Part shown: piece after piece, positions 7,694 to 16,491 of the stretch
Layout of the letters: each line of letters opens with the position of its first letter
Position numbering within the stretch: the stretch's first letter is position 1
Position numbers and translations under genes: made by a program
Notes under the pieces: generated by a model
The model's input: the letters and a program-made list of their open reading frames with translations, nothing else
Databases searched by the model: none
What the model was told of the DNA's origin: nothing
Source of the DNA: CAYVBW01 sp964588685
GTDB taxonomy: Bacteria; Patescibacteriota; Microgenomatia; UBA1400; PJMF01
Length of the DNA: 64,000 nucleotides
Assembly (NCBI GenBank): GCA_964588685.1
Contig: CAZPQG010000003.1
Location: 1 to 64,000 of the forward strand
Direction: 5' to 3'

Positions 7694-9229
7694 CTAATGA
7701 GTTAACGATGATAAATAATCTGCTGCTTGCCGCAAACGCTTAAAGCTTTGTTCCCAGCCTAAAACTTGCATCACATCATACAAAGGCGGAGTGTATTTCT
7801 CTCCGGTTAAAGCAGTACGCATTGACATAAACAAATCTTTATGAGGTAAATCTAATTCGTCTGCCGTTGCTCTGACTGTCTTTTCCCACACCTGAGCATT
7901 ATACTCTGTTAACTGATTTAGATTTTTTACCACTCGTGTTAAAGCTTGCTGCATAGTGCGGGCAGTTTGCTCTTGCAGCAATTCCTGGGCATCATAAGAT
8001 AAATTGTCTGTAAAATAAAACTTCATTAATTGATAAAAGTCAATAAAAACTCTAGCTCTATCTCTGCTTAGAGTAAAACTCTGTTTAAATAAAGCAGTGT
8101 CTTGCTGCTGCCACTGTTTTAGCTGCTCCGCCTGATGCTTAACATCACGATTAGAAGTGTATTCCTGCACCCAAGTTAACCAAGCAGTAAATTTGTTAAA
8201 AGCCTCGTCAGAGTTTAATTTTCTTAAATATTTACCATTCATCCACTTTAATTTTTTTAAATCAAAAATCGGCCCTGTAATGTTCATCTCCCGCCACTCA
8301 AATTGAGCAATCATTTCCTGCAAAGAAAAAATTTCTTGTGTCTCATGTGGTTTCCAGACCATTAATGCCAAAAAATTCAATAAAGCTTGAGGCAGATATC
8401 CTTGTTCCCGATACCACCATAAAGCAGTATTTCCTTTGCGCTTGGAGAGTTTAGACCGATCCGGATTGCGTAAAGTCGGAGTATGAATTAACTGAGGTGC
8501 CTGCCAGTCAAAATATCGATACAACAGAATGTGCTTCGGTGAACTGGGCAGCCATTCTTCACCCCGAACTAAATGAGTTATCTTCATTAAATGATCGTCA
8601 ACTACGACTGCTAAATGATAAGTTGGGAAGCCGTCAGATTTTAATAACACTTGCTCATCTATGGTTTTGGAATCAAAAGTAACTTCACCGCGCAAGACAT
8701 CCTTAACTACAATCGCTTCATTAGCAGGAACTTTCATTCTGATAACTGCTTTTTCACCAGCAGCCAGCTTTTGCCGGCTTTCTTCAGTTGACAATTGACG
8801 GCAGCGGCCATCATATTGCGGAGGACGCCCGGCTTGACGCTGCTTTACCCTCAGTTGAGCTAATCTTTCTTGACTACAAAAACAATAATAAGCATCACCT
8901 TGTTCTACCAACTGTTGAGCATATTGTTGATAAATATCCAATCTCTCTGATTGACGATACGGAGCGGACGGACCTCCGGTCTGCGGCCCCTCATCAGGTT
9001 CTATTTCAAGCCAAGCCAGGGCTTGATATATTTTTGCTTCGGCTTCAGGATCCAATCTTTTTTGATCTGTATCTTCAATCCTTAAAATAAACTGGCCATC
9101 ATAACGTTTGGCATAAACCCAGTTTAATAAGGCTTGAAAAGCAGTGCCCACATGAGCTTCTCCGGTCGGAGATGGTGCTACTCTAGTTCTCACCTTGCCT
9201 AATAAAGATTGTTTTTTCTGTTTTGCCAT
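7694..9229 (-). CDS. gltX: Glutamyl-tRNA synthetase
   Basis: 511 aa, slightly longer than the usual 470-490. Class I aminoacyl-tRNA synthetase: the HIGH-equivalent APSPTGEAHVGTAF lies at residues about 15-28 and the KMSKS-equivalent SKLSKRKGN near 257-265. The RFAP-like N-terminus is RTRVAPSPTG and IEDTDQKR is present. The helical anticodon-binding domain occupies roughly the last 180 residues. It charges tRNA-Glu, and in bacteria without GlnRS also tRNA-Gln; which applies here cannot be seen from this window. It is the first gene of a tight minus-strand run continuing into two orphans and ybeY. Confidence 0.97.
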   Translation of the reverse strand: MAKQKKQSLLGKVRTRVAPSPTGEAHVGTAFQALLNWVYAKRYDGQFILRIEDTDQKRLDPEAEAKIYQALAWLEIEPDEGPQTGGPSAPYRQSERLDIYQQYAQQLVEQGDAYYCFCSQERLAQLRVKQRQAGRPPQYDGRCRQLSTEESRQKLAAGEKAVIRMKVPANEAIVVKDVLRGEVTFDSKTIDEQVLLKSDGFPTYHLAVVVDDHLMKITHLVRGEEWLPSSPKHILLYRYFDWQAPQLIHTPTLRNPDRSKLSKRKGNTALWWYREQGYLPQALLNFLALMVWKPHETQEIFSLQEMIAQFEWREMNITGPIFDLKKLKWMNGKYLRKLNSDEAFNKFTAWLTWVQEYTSNRDVKHQAEQLKQWQQQDTALFKQSFTLSRDRARVFIDFYQLMKFYFTDNLSYDAQELLQEQTARTMQQALTRVVKNLNQLTEYNAQVWEKTVRATADELDLPHKDLFMSMRTALTGEKYTPPLYDVMQVLGWEQSFKRLRQAADYLSSLTH

Positions 9230-9286
9230 AATAAATCTTAATTTAGTTCAAAAATACTATTTACTGATTATTGGTGCTCGCTCGTG

Positions 9287-10399
9287 TTATTGCTGTTCTG
9301 TTTGTGGCTGTTCAATCATTTCTGCAACTACTGCCGGCACATAAGCCGTGAAGTCATCATCACCGGTAAATACATAAATAGGCTGCAAATACGGTTGATA
9401 ATCATAATTGTCAAAATATCCTAAGGTTACATTCCGCACCACAGCCGCAGGCACATAATCTTCCATTGCCAAATATGCCTCTCCCTCTATTAGCTCAGCA
9501 AGTGCAGTTTCCACCGGTTTAATAGGATAAGTTTCAAGCACATCATAATTCAAATAATAATAATTATATTTAAAATCAACTATACTGGTACCCCGGCCAA
9601 GCGCGCCGGTAACAATGGCACTCACAATTGCTTGATGAGGTTTAGGGTTATACATTTTATACTCTTTAGCCAGCGGCACTCTATTAATATTAACTTCCAA
9701 GAAAGTGGCATCTGACAAAGAAACAGCTTCTTGTAATTCTCCGGCAAAAGATTTTAAATATCTCACTTCACCAGGACTAGTAGCTATATCTCTGGGCAAT
9801 AAATCTACTCTGCTTAGATAATTTTTAACAGCACTGATGGCATTATTTTTATTAGGAACATTGCCGGTCACTAATAATTCCGGTCTAGTTTGAAAGTCAC
9901 TGCGTAAAACAAACTTCTTGCTGACAATATTTAATTCCAGCATATAGTTAAGCGGTTCGTATTTGTGCCAGCGATAACGGTTAATACTTAATACTTCAGG
10001 TTCATCTCTAAACCCAAACCCATTAGCTATTTCTCTAGCTCGTTCATCATCCATCAAGCTTGGCCTTTGTCTTGACACTTGCAGCACTCCGGCCCTGTCG
10101 CTAAAACCAACCAATCTTCCTTCGGGAATTTCGATTGATATCTCCTCAGGAAAATCTGGCGTCGTTTCTTCGGGAAAATCAATCGGAGGCAATTTACCAA
10201 AGCCAATTGTGGGCGGCGGATCCGGTGGAGGATTTAAATAACGGTAGTAAGAAAGTCCGGCTTTAAAAACAATATTTAAAATCATATAGCTCACTAAAGC
10301 TATAACGCTGTACTTGATTACTCTTCTACCCATTTCAGTGATATCAGATAAACTGGGACCGCTTTTTTTAGGAATAGTGGGACGATAAGAGTCATTCAT
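9287..10399 (-). CDS. Single-pass membrane protein, unknown function
   Basis: 370 aa. The cytoplasmic N-terminus (about 1-28) is followed by one transmembrane helix (about 29-50), a Pro-rich linker (PPPDPPPT) and a large extracytoplasmic domain of about 300 residues rich in Tyr, Asn and beta-strand-like segments. No enzymatic motif is seen. It lies between the D,D-carboxypeptidase and gltX, all on the minus strand, so an envelope role is plausible but unproven. Confidence 0.75.
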   Translation of the reverse strand: MNDSYRPTIPKKSGPSLSDITEMGRRVIKYSVIALVSYMILNIVFKAGLSYYRYLNPPPDPPPTIGFGKLPPIDFPEETTPDFPEEISIEIPEGRLVGFSDRAGVLQVSRQRPSLMDDERAREIANGFGFRDEPEVLSINRYRWHKYEPLNYMLELNIVSKKFVLRSDFQTRPELLVTGNVPNKNNAISAVKNYLSRVDLLPRDIATSPGEVRYLKSFAGELQEAVSLSDATFLEVNINRVPLAKEYKMYNPKPHQAIVSAIVTGALGRGTSIVDFKYNYYYLNYDVLETYPIKPVETALAELIEGEAYLAMEDYVPAAVVRNVTLGYFDNYDYQPYLQPIYVFTGDDDFTAYVPAVVAEMIEQPQTEQQ

Positions 10400-10497
10400 A
10401 ACATTTTTATTCTAATATTATTTCTCATTCTAGCAAAATAATAGACAAATGCGTAAGTCTGTCAATGAGTCAACCGATTAGTATAAAAATAAAAAAA

Positions 10498-11565
10498 TTA
10501 AAATTCTTGCCAGACAATATTGTGCTGCACCCAATCAACCAACGCTAAAGTATCTTGATAACGATCTTCTGAACCCATGACTACGATCAATAAAGAATAG
10601 TCGTCTTCCTCCCACAAAGTAATCAATACTTGGCCGGCAAGATTGGTAGTACCTGTTTTGACTCCTTTAACTTGATCATATTGCCTTAAGAGTTGATTGG
10701 TGTTGCTAAGTTGATAGACGATGTTGCCTTCAACATCTTTAATTTTAGCTTCAGGTAATTGGATAAAATTTTTAAAAACCGGATCTCTGATTACTTCTCG
10801 GGCTAACAAGGCTAAATCATAGCTTGAACTAAACTGGTTAGGATGATCAAAACCGGTGGCATTAGCAAAGCGAGTATTATTTAATGATAACTGCTGAGCC
10901 TTCTCATTCATCGCTTTTACAAAACCATCATAACCAAGAGGACAATGGTGCGCTAAAGCTTGAATAGCATCATTGCCGGAACTAATTAAGCTAGCTTTAA
11001 TTAAATCGATGACTCTGACTTGCTTCTCCAAAGATAAACCTATTCGATTACCTGCAATAAAAATCTCGGGACCGGTCAATACTATTGAATCCAAAACAAA
11101 TAAATTTTTAGCCACTAAAACCGACATTAGCTTAGCAGCTGAAGCAGGTGGTAAAGGCTGATCTTTGTTTTCTTCCAGCAATACAGCCGCTGAAGCTAAA
11201 TCAACCACTACGTAAGAATCAGCTGAAATTGAAGCTAAAGATTCTGAGAAAGGTTTAGAGCCGCCAATTGAACTTGTGTAGCCTGAAGAAGTTTCTGAAA
11301 AATTTACCCCTGTGGTTTGTTCAGTTTGAGATTTTAAAATTTTATAATTTTTTTCATCATTTTCTTGATTATCAATTACAGCCGCAACTTGATTGCGACT
11401 AAACCTAATGGGTCGAGGGGCAGGTTCTATCAGCTCAAGCAGTGCTGTTTCCTGACTTAGTGCTGCCGGCCGCAGTAACGACAAACTGCCTTGAATCAAC
11501 AACAATACTAAGCAAAAAATAAAGGAGATAGTTTGATCAATTCTTAAACGACAATTAGAAAACAC
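10498..11565 (-). CDS. D-alanyl-D-alanine carboxypeptidase (peptidase S11)
   Basis: 355 aa. An N-terminal hydrophobic signal or anchor (about 10-32) is followed by a variable linker and a penicillin-binding-protein fold. The three active-site motifs are in order: SxxK as SAAK in PPASAAKLMSV, SxN as SGN in SSGNDA, and KTG in GVKTGTTNLAGQ. It trims the terminal D-Ala from peptidoglycan stem peptides outside the membrane. The C-terminal beta domain of DacA is absent, as in many short S11 enzymes. It begins 18 nt after aspS and may be in the same transcript. Confidence 0.92.
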   Translation of the reverse strand: MFSNCRLRIDQTISFIFCLVLLLIQGSLSLLRPAALSQETALLELIEPAPRPIRFSRNQVAAVIDNQENDEKNYKILKSQTEQTTGVNFSETSSGYTSSIGGSKPFSESLASISADSYVVVDLASAAVLLEENKDQPLPPASAAKLMSVLVAKNLFVLDSIVLTGPEIFIAGNRIGLSLEKQVRVIDLIKASLISSGNDAIQALAHHCPLGYDGFVKAMNEKAQQLSLNNTRFANATGFDHPNQFSSSYDLALLAREVIRDPVFKNFIQLPEAKIKDVEGNIVYQLSNTNQLLRQYDQVKGVKTGTTNLAGQVLITLWEEDDYSLLIVVMGSEDRYQDTLALVDWVQHNIVWQEF

Positions 11566-11583
11566 GGTTAATTTATTAAAATA

Positions 11584-13434
11584 TTAAATTATTTTAGGAT
11601 GTTCAATCTTAACAAAATCTTCCAATGCCATAATGATTGACCTCCGATGTTTGCCTGCATTGAAAGCAATTTTTTCTTCTGTGCTTAAATTATGACTCAT
11701 ATATGTTGGTAGACCGATGACAGAACCGAAAGGCGGAATCGCTCCCACCTGCAAACCTGTTTTAGCCTGTACCGTCTCTTTGGAAGCCATGGCTAAGTGC
11801 GACAATTTTAATTTTTTTTGCAATTCATCTAAATCAGCTCGTTGATCACCCGGAACGATAAATAAAATATATTCTTCATCAGCCTGCAGCACTAAAGCCT
11901 TAGCTGACTGTGATAATTTCGTCTTTCTCACCTCAGCTGCTTCTTGACTGGTGTAAACCGGTTGATGTGATAAATATTTAAAATCAACACCATGAGCTAG
12001 CAGTAGATTCACAATTTTATCGTGAGCTGAAGATTTTTCTTCTGTCAGCTGCAAACCTAATTCAGTCAGTTGTTCTGCCTCTACTTTGCTGGGAGCAGCC
12101 ATGACTGCCGTTCTCCCGGTGGAAGTCATCGGAAAAGCAATAGTTTCTTTTAATGAAGTTTCATTAGCCAGCAGCATAACTAATCTATCCAGCCCCAAAG
12201 CAATACCGCCGTGAGGAGGAGTTCCTAATTTGAAAGCAGTTAACATATGACCAATGCTCGCTTCAATTTCCTTGTCAGAATAACCCATTATTTTGAAAGT
12301 AGTTTTGAGAACTTCCGGCTCATGAGCTCTAATACTGCCGCCTGCTATTTCATAGCCATTGCAAACTAAGTCATACTGAGCAGTTTTGATAGCGCCAATA
12401 TTACGCTGCTGTAAGTGATCCTCTAAATATTCAGGCTGTGGAGCGCTAAAAGGATTATGAGTAAAAGTCCATTCACTTTTGCTGTCACGTACTTCTGCCG
12501 CATCTTCTTGATCTACTTTTTTAAAAAAAGGAAAATCAACCACCCAAGCAAAAGCTAATACCCCCTGCTCTTTTTCTTTCTCCGTTCTAATGTCAAACTT
12601 ATCAGCTCCGTATTTTTCCAAAGCCTCATCGTAAGTAATGACAGGGAACTTTGTTTGCTGCAATCGATCAGATACTTTTTTTACAGCTGTCATTACTGCC
12701 GCTTCAACTAATTGCATGACTTGGGCCTGGTTAACAAAACTTAATTCAAGATCCAGTTGGGTAAATTCAAAACCTCGATCAGCTCGTAAATCTTCATCTC
12801 GAATACACCGCGCCACTTGAAAATATTTTTCAAAACCGGCCGTCATCAACAGCTGTTTGTATTGCTGAGGGCTTTGCGGTAAAGCATAAAATTTACCCGG
12901 TTGAAAACGCGACGGTACTAAGAAATCTCTTGCTCCCTCTTTAGTTGACTTAGTTAAAAGCGGGGTTTCAATTTCTGTAAAATCTTGAGCCAGCAAGACA
13001 GAGCGAAAGGCTTGCGTCAAATCTGACCTTAAAGTTAAATTTTTTTGCAATCGAGGGCGGCGCAAATCTAGGTAGCGATATTTTAAACGGGGTACTTCAT
13101 TAATTTCTAAGCCGTTTGAATCTAAAGTTATCGGCAGCTCCCGACAATCGTTCAGTAATTCATAGGACTTAACTTCGACCTCTACTTCACCGGTCGGCAA
13201 ATCCGAATTAATATATTGTTCTTCACGTTTTTTTACAGTACCCGTCACTTCAATAACCGCTTCAATCCGTAAATCAGACAATTTGTTAAAGCCAACTATT
13301 TGCACCTTTCCGGAACGATCGCGTAAATCAATAAAAGTAATTTTTCCGTGATCCCGCTTGCTGTCAACCCAGCCCTTGAGTTTAACTTCTTTACCGATTA
13401 GTTTGTTAACTTGAGTCGTAAGAGTTCTATGCAT
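11584..13434 (-). CDS. aspS: Aspartyl-tRNA synthetase fused to a YbaK-like editing domain
   Basis: 616 aa. Residues 1-110 form the OB-fold anticodon domain (GWVDSKRDHGKITFIDLRD). The class II core follows: motif 2 around QVARCIRDEDLRADRGFEFTQ (split here as CIRDEDLRADRG and FEFTQLDLE) and motif 3 GGIALGLDRLVML. In bacterial AspRS a GAD domain of about 130 residues is inserted after the YGxDKxDxR stretch; here YGADKFDIR runs through a short charged linker straight into AWVVDFPFF, so GAD is missing. Residues about 473-616 form a second module with YbaK/ProX hallmarks: SHQPVYTSQEAAEVR, KALVL, VPGDQRAD, VGAIPPFG and IAFNAGKHRRSIIM. YbaK-family proteins deacylate mischarged tRNAs. The fused domain may edit in cis; its specificity is unknown. 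Confidence 0.93.
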   Translation of the reverse strand: MHRTLTTQVNKLIGKEVKLKGWVDSKRDHGKITFIDLRDRSGKVQIVGFNKLSDLRIEAVIEVTGTVKKREEQYINSDLPTGEVEVEVKSYELLNDCRELPITLDSNGLEINEVPRLKYRYLDLRRPRLQKNLTLRSDLTQAFRSVLLAQDFTEIETPLLTKSTKEGARDFLVPSRFQPGKFYALPQSPQQYKQLLMTAGFEKYFQVARCIRDEDLRADRGFEFTQLDLELSFVNQAQVMQLVEAAVMTAVKKVSDRLQQTKFPVITYDEALEKYGADKFDIRTEKEKEQGVLAFAWVVDFPFFKKVDQEDAAEVRDSKSEWTFTHNPFSAPQPEYLEDHLQQRNIGAIKTAQYDLVCNGYEIAGGSIRAHEPEVLKTTFKIMGYSDKEIEASIGHMLTAFKLGTPPHGGIALGLDRLVMLLANETSLKETIAFPMTSTGRTAVMAAPSKVEAEQLTELGLQLTEEKSSAHDKIVNLLLAHGVDFKYLSHQPVYTSQEAAEVRKTKLSQSAKALVLQADEEYILFIVPGDQRADLDELQKKLKLSHLAMASKETVQAKTGLQVGAIPPFGSVIGLPTYMSHNLSTEEKIAFNAGKHRRSIIMALEDFVKIEHPKII

Positions 13435-13632
13435 GAATAATAAATTTAATTTGGTTGATAATTTCCAGCTGATAATGTGTAATTAATTTAAAAATCCTGT
13501 GCCACTATTTTATGTCGCTTTAAAACTCATCATTTTTAACCTGTTTAAAAAGGCTGCCAATTTAAAAATAGCAATTTAAAAATAAAAGATAACTATAAAA
13601 ATTAGCTGGACTAAAGTTATTATATATAAAAA

Positions 13633-13678
13633 GCTGGCAAATGTAAGTTAATAACAGGCGAAACTTACAGCTGCCAGC
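13633..13678. other. Long intergenic hairpin
   Basis: GCTGGCA (13633-13639) pairs with TGCCAGC (13672-13678). After a 2-by-2 mismatch, TGTAAGTT (13642-13649) pairs with AACTTACA (13662-13669) around a 12-nt loop. No U-tract follows on either strand, so it is not a standard terminator. It lies upstream of aspS (minus strand) and upstream of the small transcription unit at 13803-13972 (plus strand), and could be a leader structure or part of an RNA gene. Confidence 0.5.
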
Positions 13679-13802
13679 CTCTGCAAGATTATCATTGAGA
13701 ACAATCGAGGATAAAACTAATTATAAACACAGTTAAAAAAAGAAGGCGTTAAACTTAAAAAAAATAAATAATACAGAAAATAAATTTGTTAACAAACTGC
13801 AT

Positions 13803-13831
13803 TTGACAGCTGTTGGGAAAAGTTATTAAAT
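13803..13831 (+). promoter_or_regulatory. Candidate sigma70-type promoter
   Basis: A perfect TTGACA at 13803-13808 is followed, after 17 nt, by TTAAAT at 13826-13831 (4 of 6 matches to TATAAT). A transcript would start near 13838 and meet the intrinsic terminator at 13947-13972, giving a product of roughly 130 nt. Confidence 0.45.
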
Positions 13832-13837
13832 AATAAG

Positions 13838-13972
13838 GATGAAAAATTTTACGTCTCCACACACTAGCTATCAGCAATTTATTCTTGTCAAAAGAAATAA
13901 ATTCAAGGCGGTGTTGTAACAGAGACAAAAAAAACAGTAATTAAACAACCCGCCAACAAAGGCGGGTTTTTT
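13838..13972 (+). ncRNA. Candidate small RNA or micro-ORF transcript
   Basis: Bounded by the candidate promoter at 13803-13831 and a strong terminator. Inside, AATTTATT pairs with AATAAATT (about 13877-13903), forming a second hairpin. A 26-codon ORF begins at the ATG following AATAAGG (13840) and ends at the TAA near 13920; its Shine-Dalgarno-like AAGG is too close to the ATG to be persuasive. It could be a regulatory RNA, a short peptide gene, or the leader of the small ORFs downstream. No match to tmRNA, SRP RNA, RNase P or 6S RNA could be recognised. Confidence 0.35.
13947..13972 (+). terminator. Rho-independent terminator
   Basis: Stem AACCCGCC (13947-13954) / GGCGGGTT (13961-13968), 6-nt loop AACAAA, followed by a T-tract to 13972. 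It is the clearest intrinsic terminator in the window, yet no ordinary plus-strand gene lies before it. Confidence 0.85.
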
Positions 13973-14034
13973 AGTTATTTTTAAGCATTAACGACTTGAA
14001 TGCTAACTATTATTAAACTAAACAAGGAGGTAAT

Positions 14035-14202
14035 ATGTCACCTGCTCAGAAGATACAATTACTAACCAAGGATATCAGGCTGGCTAAGCGCCTAATCAGC
14101 AGCCAGCAAAGTAGACCTTTTTGGCATGAAAGACAGCTGGAAACAGAGGCTTATATAGCAAAAAGAAGATCTCAAGCCAACACCAGCAGCCATGCTAATT
14201 AA
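14035..14202 (+). CDS. Small basic protein, unknown function
   Basis: 55 aa, starting MSPAQKIQLL and ending in SSHAN. It is charged, probably helical, has no membrane segment, and belongs to no family I recognise. It is supported mainly by a strong Shine-Dalgarno, AAGGAGG at 14024-14030 just before the ATG, in a genome where most genes have none. It lies 63 nt downstream of the terminator at 13972, so it needs its own promoter or read-through. The atypical start signal is compatible with a horizontally acquired or specially regulated small gene. Confidence 0.5.
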   Translation: MSPAQKIQLLTKDIRLAKRLISSQQSRPFWHERQLETEAYIAKRRSQANTSSHAN

Positions 14203-14322
14203 AGTAAACAAGCGATTCAGCGGCCACGCTGATTAAAGTTAGCAAATAATGATAAGCCATCACAATAATTTAAATAGAATGAAAATATTTTTATTAACTT
14301 AATTAAAGTAAAAAGGCTAGCT

Positions 14323-14484
14323 ATGAAATGTATTCAACATCCTCCACCATGTAAACTTGCGGGTAATGCTATGGAGCATAGTTCTAAGCAAAAAAGTAAA
14401 AAAACAACACAGCTGTTTGATAATTCACAAGCGGAGCAGTCCTTAGCTGCGGAAGAAAAAGAATCTTCCGGCGCCTCAGTTTAA
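14323..14484 (+). CDS. Possible small ORF, unknown function
   Basis: 53 codons starting MKCIQHPPPCKL. The protein has two early cysteines and a hydrophilic Lys/Ser/Glu-rich remainder. Only a weak AAAAGG lies upstream. It is included because it follows the better-supported small ORF at 14035 in the same direction in a region otherwise without genes. It could be random. Confidence 0.3.
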   Translation: MKCIQHPPPCKLAGNAMEHSSKQKSKKTTQLFDNSQAEQSLAAEEKESSGASV

Positions 14485-14655
14485 CTGTCAAGCAGTTTGT
14501 CCATAACTTGAATAATAGTTCCAGCAGCCAAAATTCAATAACCAACCATATATTTTAGCTTCTAAGTCGCAGCTCCCCAGCTTCTGCTCTATCCAAGCAA
14601 TTTTTTATAAAGACAGTTCAATATCAAGTTGCTAAATATTAGAGTTAAATTCAGA

Positions 14656-14661
14656 TATAAT
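14656..14661 (+). promoter_or_regulatory. Candidate -10 box for the alpha/beta hydrolase gene
   Basis: A perfect TATAAT lies 45 nt before the ATG at 14707; no good -35 is seen at 17 nt. Its position argues that translation begins at ATG 14707 rather than at the in-frame TTG at 14629. Confidence 0.35.
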
Positions 14662-14706
14662 ATTGATGGCAAAGCAATTATCAAATCATTAACAGCGTCT
14701 TCGCTT

Positions 14707-15939
14707 ATGCGAAAAACAATCGGTTTTTTAATTTTATTTTTAACTTTGATGACCAGTGCAGCTGCCAGCTATCTTTATTTTGATAATTATAAGCCAGCTA
14801 TTATTGATCAATTACTGTCAAAATTTTCCATTAACAGTGAGCTGGTCTCTCCGTTTATTGCTAGCCCTACTCCTCAAATTTTACCCCTGGAAAAATTTTC
14901 GATTCCTAATTTAAAAAAATATCCTTACCAGTCTAGTCAAATTAGCCTTCACAAATTAGTGGAGCAAAATAACGACTTCGTCACTTATTCATTCAGTTAT
15001 CAAACTCTAAATCAAACCATGACCGGCACTGTCAATTTACCGGCAGATGCAGCCACCGGGCAAGGACCTGTGCCGGTGATCATAATGGTGCGCGGTTATG
15101 CTCCTCAAGAACAATATTACCCTGGTTTTGGAACTAAAAATGCAGCTGCAGTTTTTGCCCAAAATGGCTACGTAACTTTAGCACCTGATTTTTTTGGTTT
15201 TGGAGAGAGTGCTCCTAAACCTGAAGACAATTGGCAAGCTCGTTTTATTAAGCCAATTAATATTATTGAACTGATTAAAACTGTGCAAAAAAATCCTGAG
15301 ATGACGCTAGCAGTTTCCCAAAATAATGACTCAGCAGCACAGTCTAACCACTCGTCTGAAATAATTAAGCTAAATCCGGAACAAATTGGGATGTGGGGCC
15401 ACAGCAACGGCGGACAAATTGCCATCAGTGTACTGCAAATTTTATCTGAACCTATTCCTACTACTGTTTGGGCGCCAGTCACAGCTCCTTTTCCTTATTC
15501 TATTTTATTCTTTACTAGAACCAATGAAGATGAAGGAAGAGAAGCGCGAGCCTGGTTAGCTGCTTTTGAACAAGATTATGATGTATTTGATTTCACCATC
15601 ACACAACATCTTGCGCAGCTGACAGGTCCGCTGCAAATTCAGCACGGCGGTCGGGACAAAGATGCTCTGCTGGTTTGGTCAGATACTTTTGCCGCTGATG
15701 TTAAACAAGAAAACGAACGCCGACAAAAAATTGCCCAAGAAAATACTGAGGCGTCCACAGCAAGCACCCATGCTCAGCAAACCACAAATCCGACTGAATC
15801 TCAAATAACTAAGCCCATTGACTTTTTTTACTATGTTTATCCCCAAGCAGATCATAACCTCCAACCCATTGAAAACTGGCACCAAGCCATTAATAGAGAT
15901 TTAGATTTTTTTGAAAATTACCTAATTTCTAGCAATTAA
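14707..15939 (+). CDS. Membrane-anchored or secreted alpha/beta hydrolase
   Basis: 410 aa from ATG 14707; an upstream in-frame TTG at 14629 would add 26 residues but lies before the likely -10 box. The N-terminal hydrophobic helix (about residues 4-24) suggests export. The hydrolase core has a strand with VIIMVRGYAPQ (oxyanion region), then APDFFGFGES, and the nucleophile elbow GHSNGG (GxSxG); a late aspartate follows IQHGGRD and the histidine is in YPQADHNLQ, completing a Ser-Asp-His triad. This resembles prolyl-oligopeptidase and dienelactone-hydrolase-like family members. The substrate is unknown. A Ser/Thr/Asn-rich insertion (about residues 338-370) precedes the final His. Confidence 0.82.
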   Translation: MRKTIGFLILFLTLMTSAAASYLYFDNYKPAIIDQLLSKFSINSELVSPFIASPTPQILPLEKFSIPNLKKYPYQSSQISLHKLVEQNNDFVTYSFSYQTLNQTMTGTVNLPADAATGQGPVPVIIMVRGYAPQEQYYPGFGTKNAAAVFAQNGYVTLAPDFFGFGESAPKPEDNWQARFIKPINIIELIKTVQKNPEMTLAVSQNNDSAAQSNHSSEIIKLNPEQIGMWGHSNGGQIAISVLQILSEPIPTTVWAPVTAPFPYSILFFTRTNEDEGREARAWLAAFEQDYDVFDFTITQHLAQLTGPLQIQHGGRDKDALLVWSDTFAADVKQENERRQKIAQENTEASTASTHAQQTTNPTESQITKPIDFFYYVYPQADHNLQPIENWHQAINRDLDFFENYLISSN

Positions 15940-15965
15940 TTTTATTATTTGTTGAATTTCTTACT

Positions 15966-16430
15966 ATGCCCAGAGCAAAATCAAGACTTAAACAAAAAAA
16001 AGCAGCCTTTCTTAAAGGAGCTGCTCAAAAAAATAGAGATTTAAAAGCATCACAATCCCCCTCTTTTTTTAAAACCGGAAAAAAATTAGCAGTTGCTTAT
16101 GTTAAGCATTTACCGACTTTGTTGTTAGGCCTTATTTTTTCAACAGGCACCTATTTTATCTTAACTAGGATTCCGCCTTCCAATCTGCAGCATATCCTCC
16201 TGCCTAACTCTTATTTACCATTTTTAATTATGTTTTTTTTAAGCAGTTTTTTCTTACTTAGCTACTTATTATTAAACAGCCGGCGAGGCTTCCTGCTTGC
16301 CTTTGCTCTAAATTTATTATTATTTCTTAAGCTGCAGCAAGCAATCATTGATACCAGTATCATCCTCAGTATAATTATTCCTATATTTATCATTGAGCTG
16401 AGCTTTAACTTAGTAAATTATAAAACTTGA
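15966..16430 (+). CDS. Multi-pass membrane protein, unknown function
   Basis: 154 aa. A very basic N-terminus (about 1-45) is followed by about four hydrophobic segments: near 47-66, 75-99, 103-120 and 127-148. No conserved motif or family is recognised. It starts 26 nt after the hydrolase gene on the same strand and is followed by metG; it may be co-transcribed with the hydrolase. Confidence 0.65.
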   Translation: MPRAKSRLKQKKAAFLKGAAQKNRDLKASQSPSFFKTGKKLAVAYVKHLPTLLLGLIFSTGTYFILTRIPPSNLQHILLPNSYLPFLIMFFLSSFFLLSYLLLNSRRGFLLAFALNLLLFLKLQQAIIDTSIILSIIIPIFIIELSFNLVNYKT

Positions 16431-16491
16431 TTTATAATAAAGGCTGTTAAAACAGACTGCCTAACACCTATTCCATTTTAAAAAACTATAA

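Noticed and set aside
13435..14034. tmRNA, RNase P RNA, SRP RNA or 6S RNA in the aspS upstream region
   Set aside because: No tag-coding sequence, no T-loop with CCA-type end, no GGUCAGG/GGAA SRP loop and no long rod-like structure were found.
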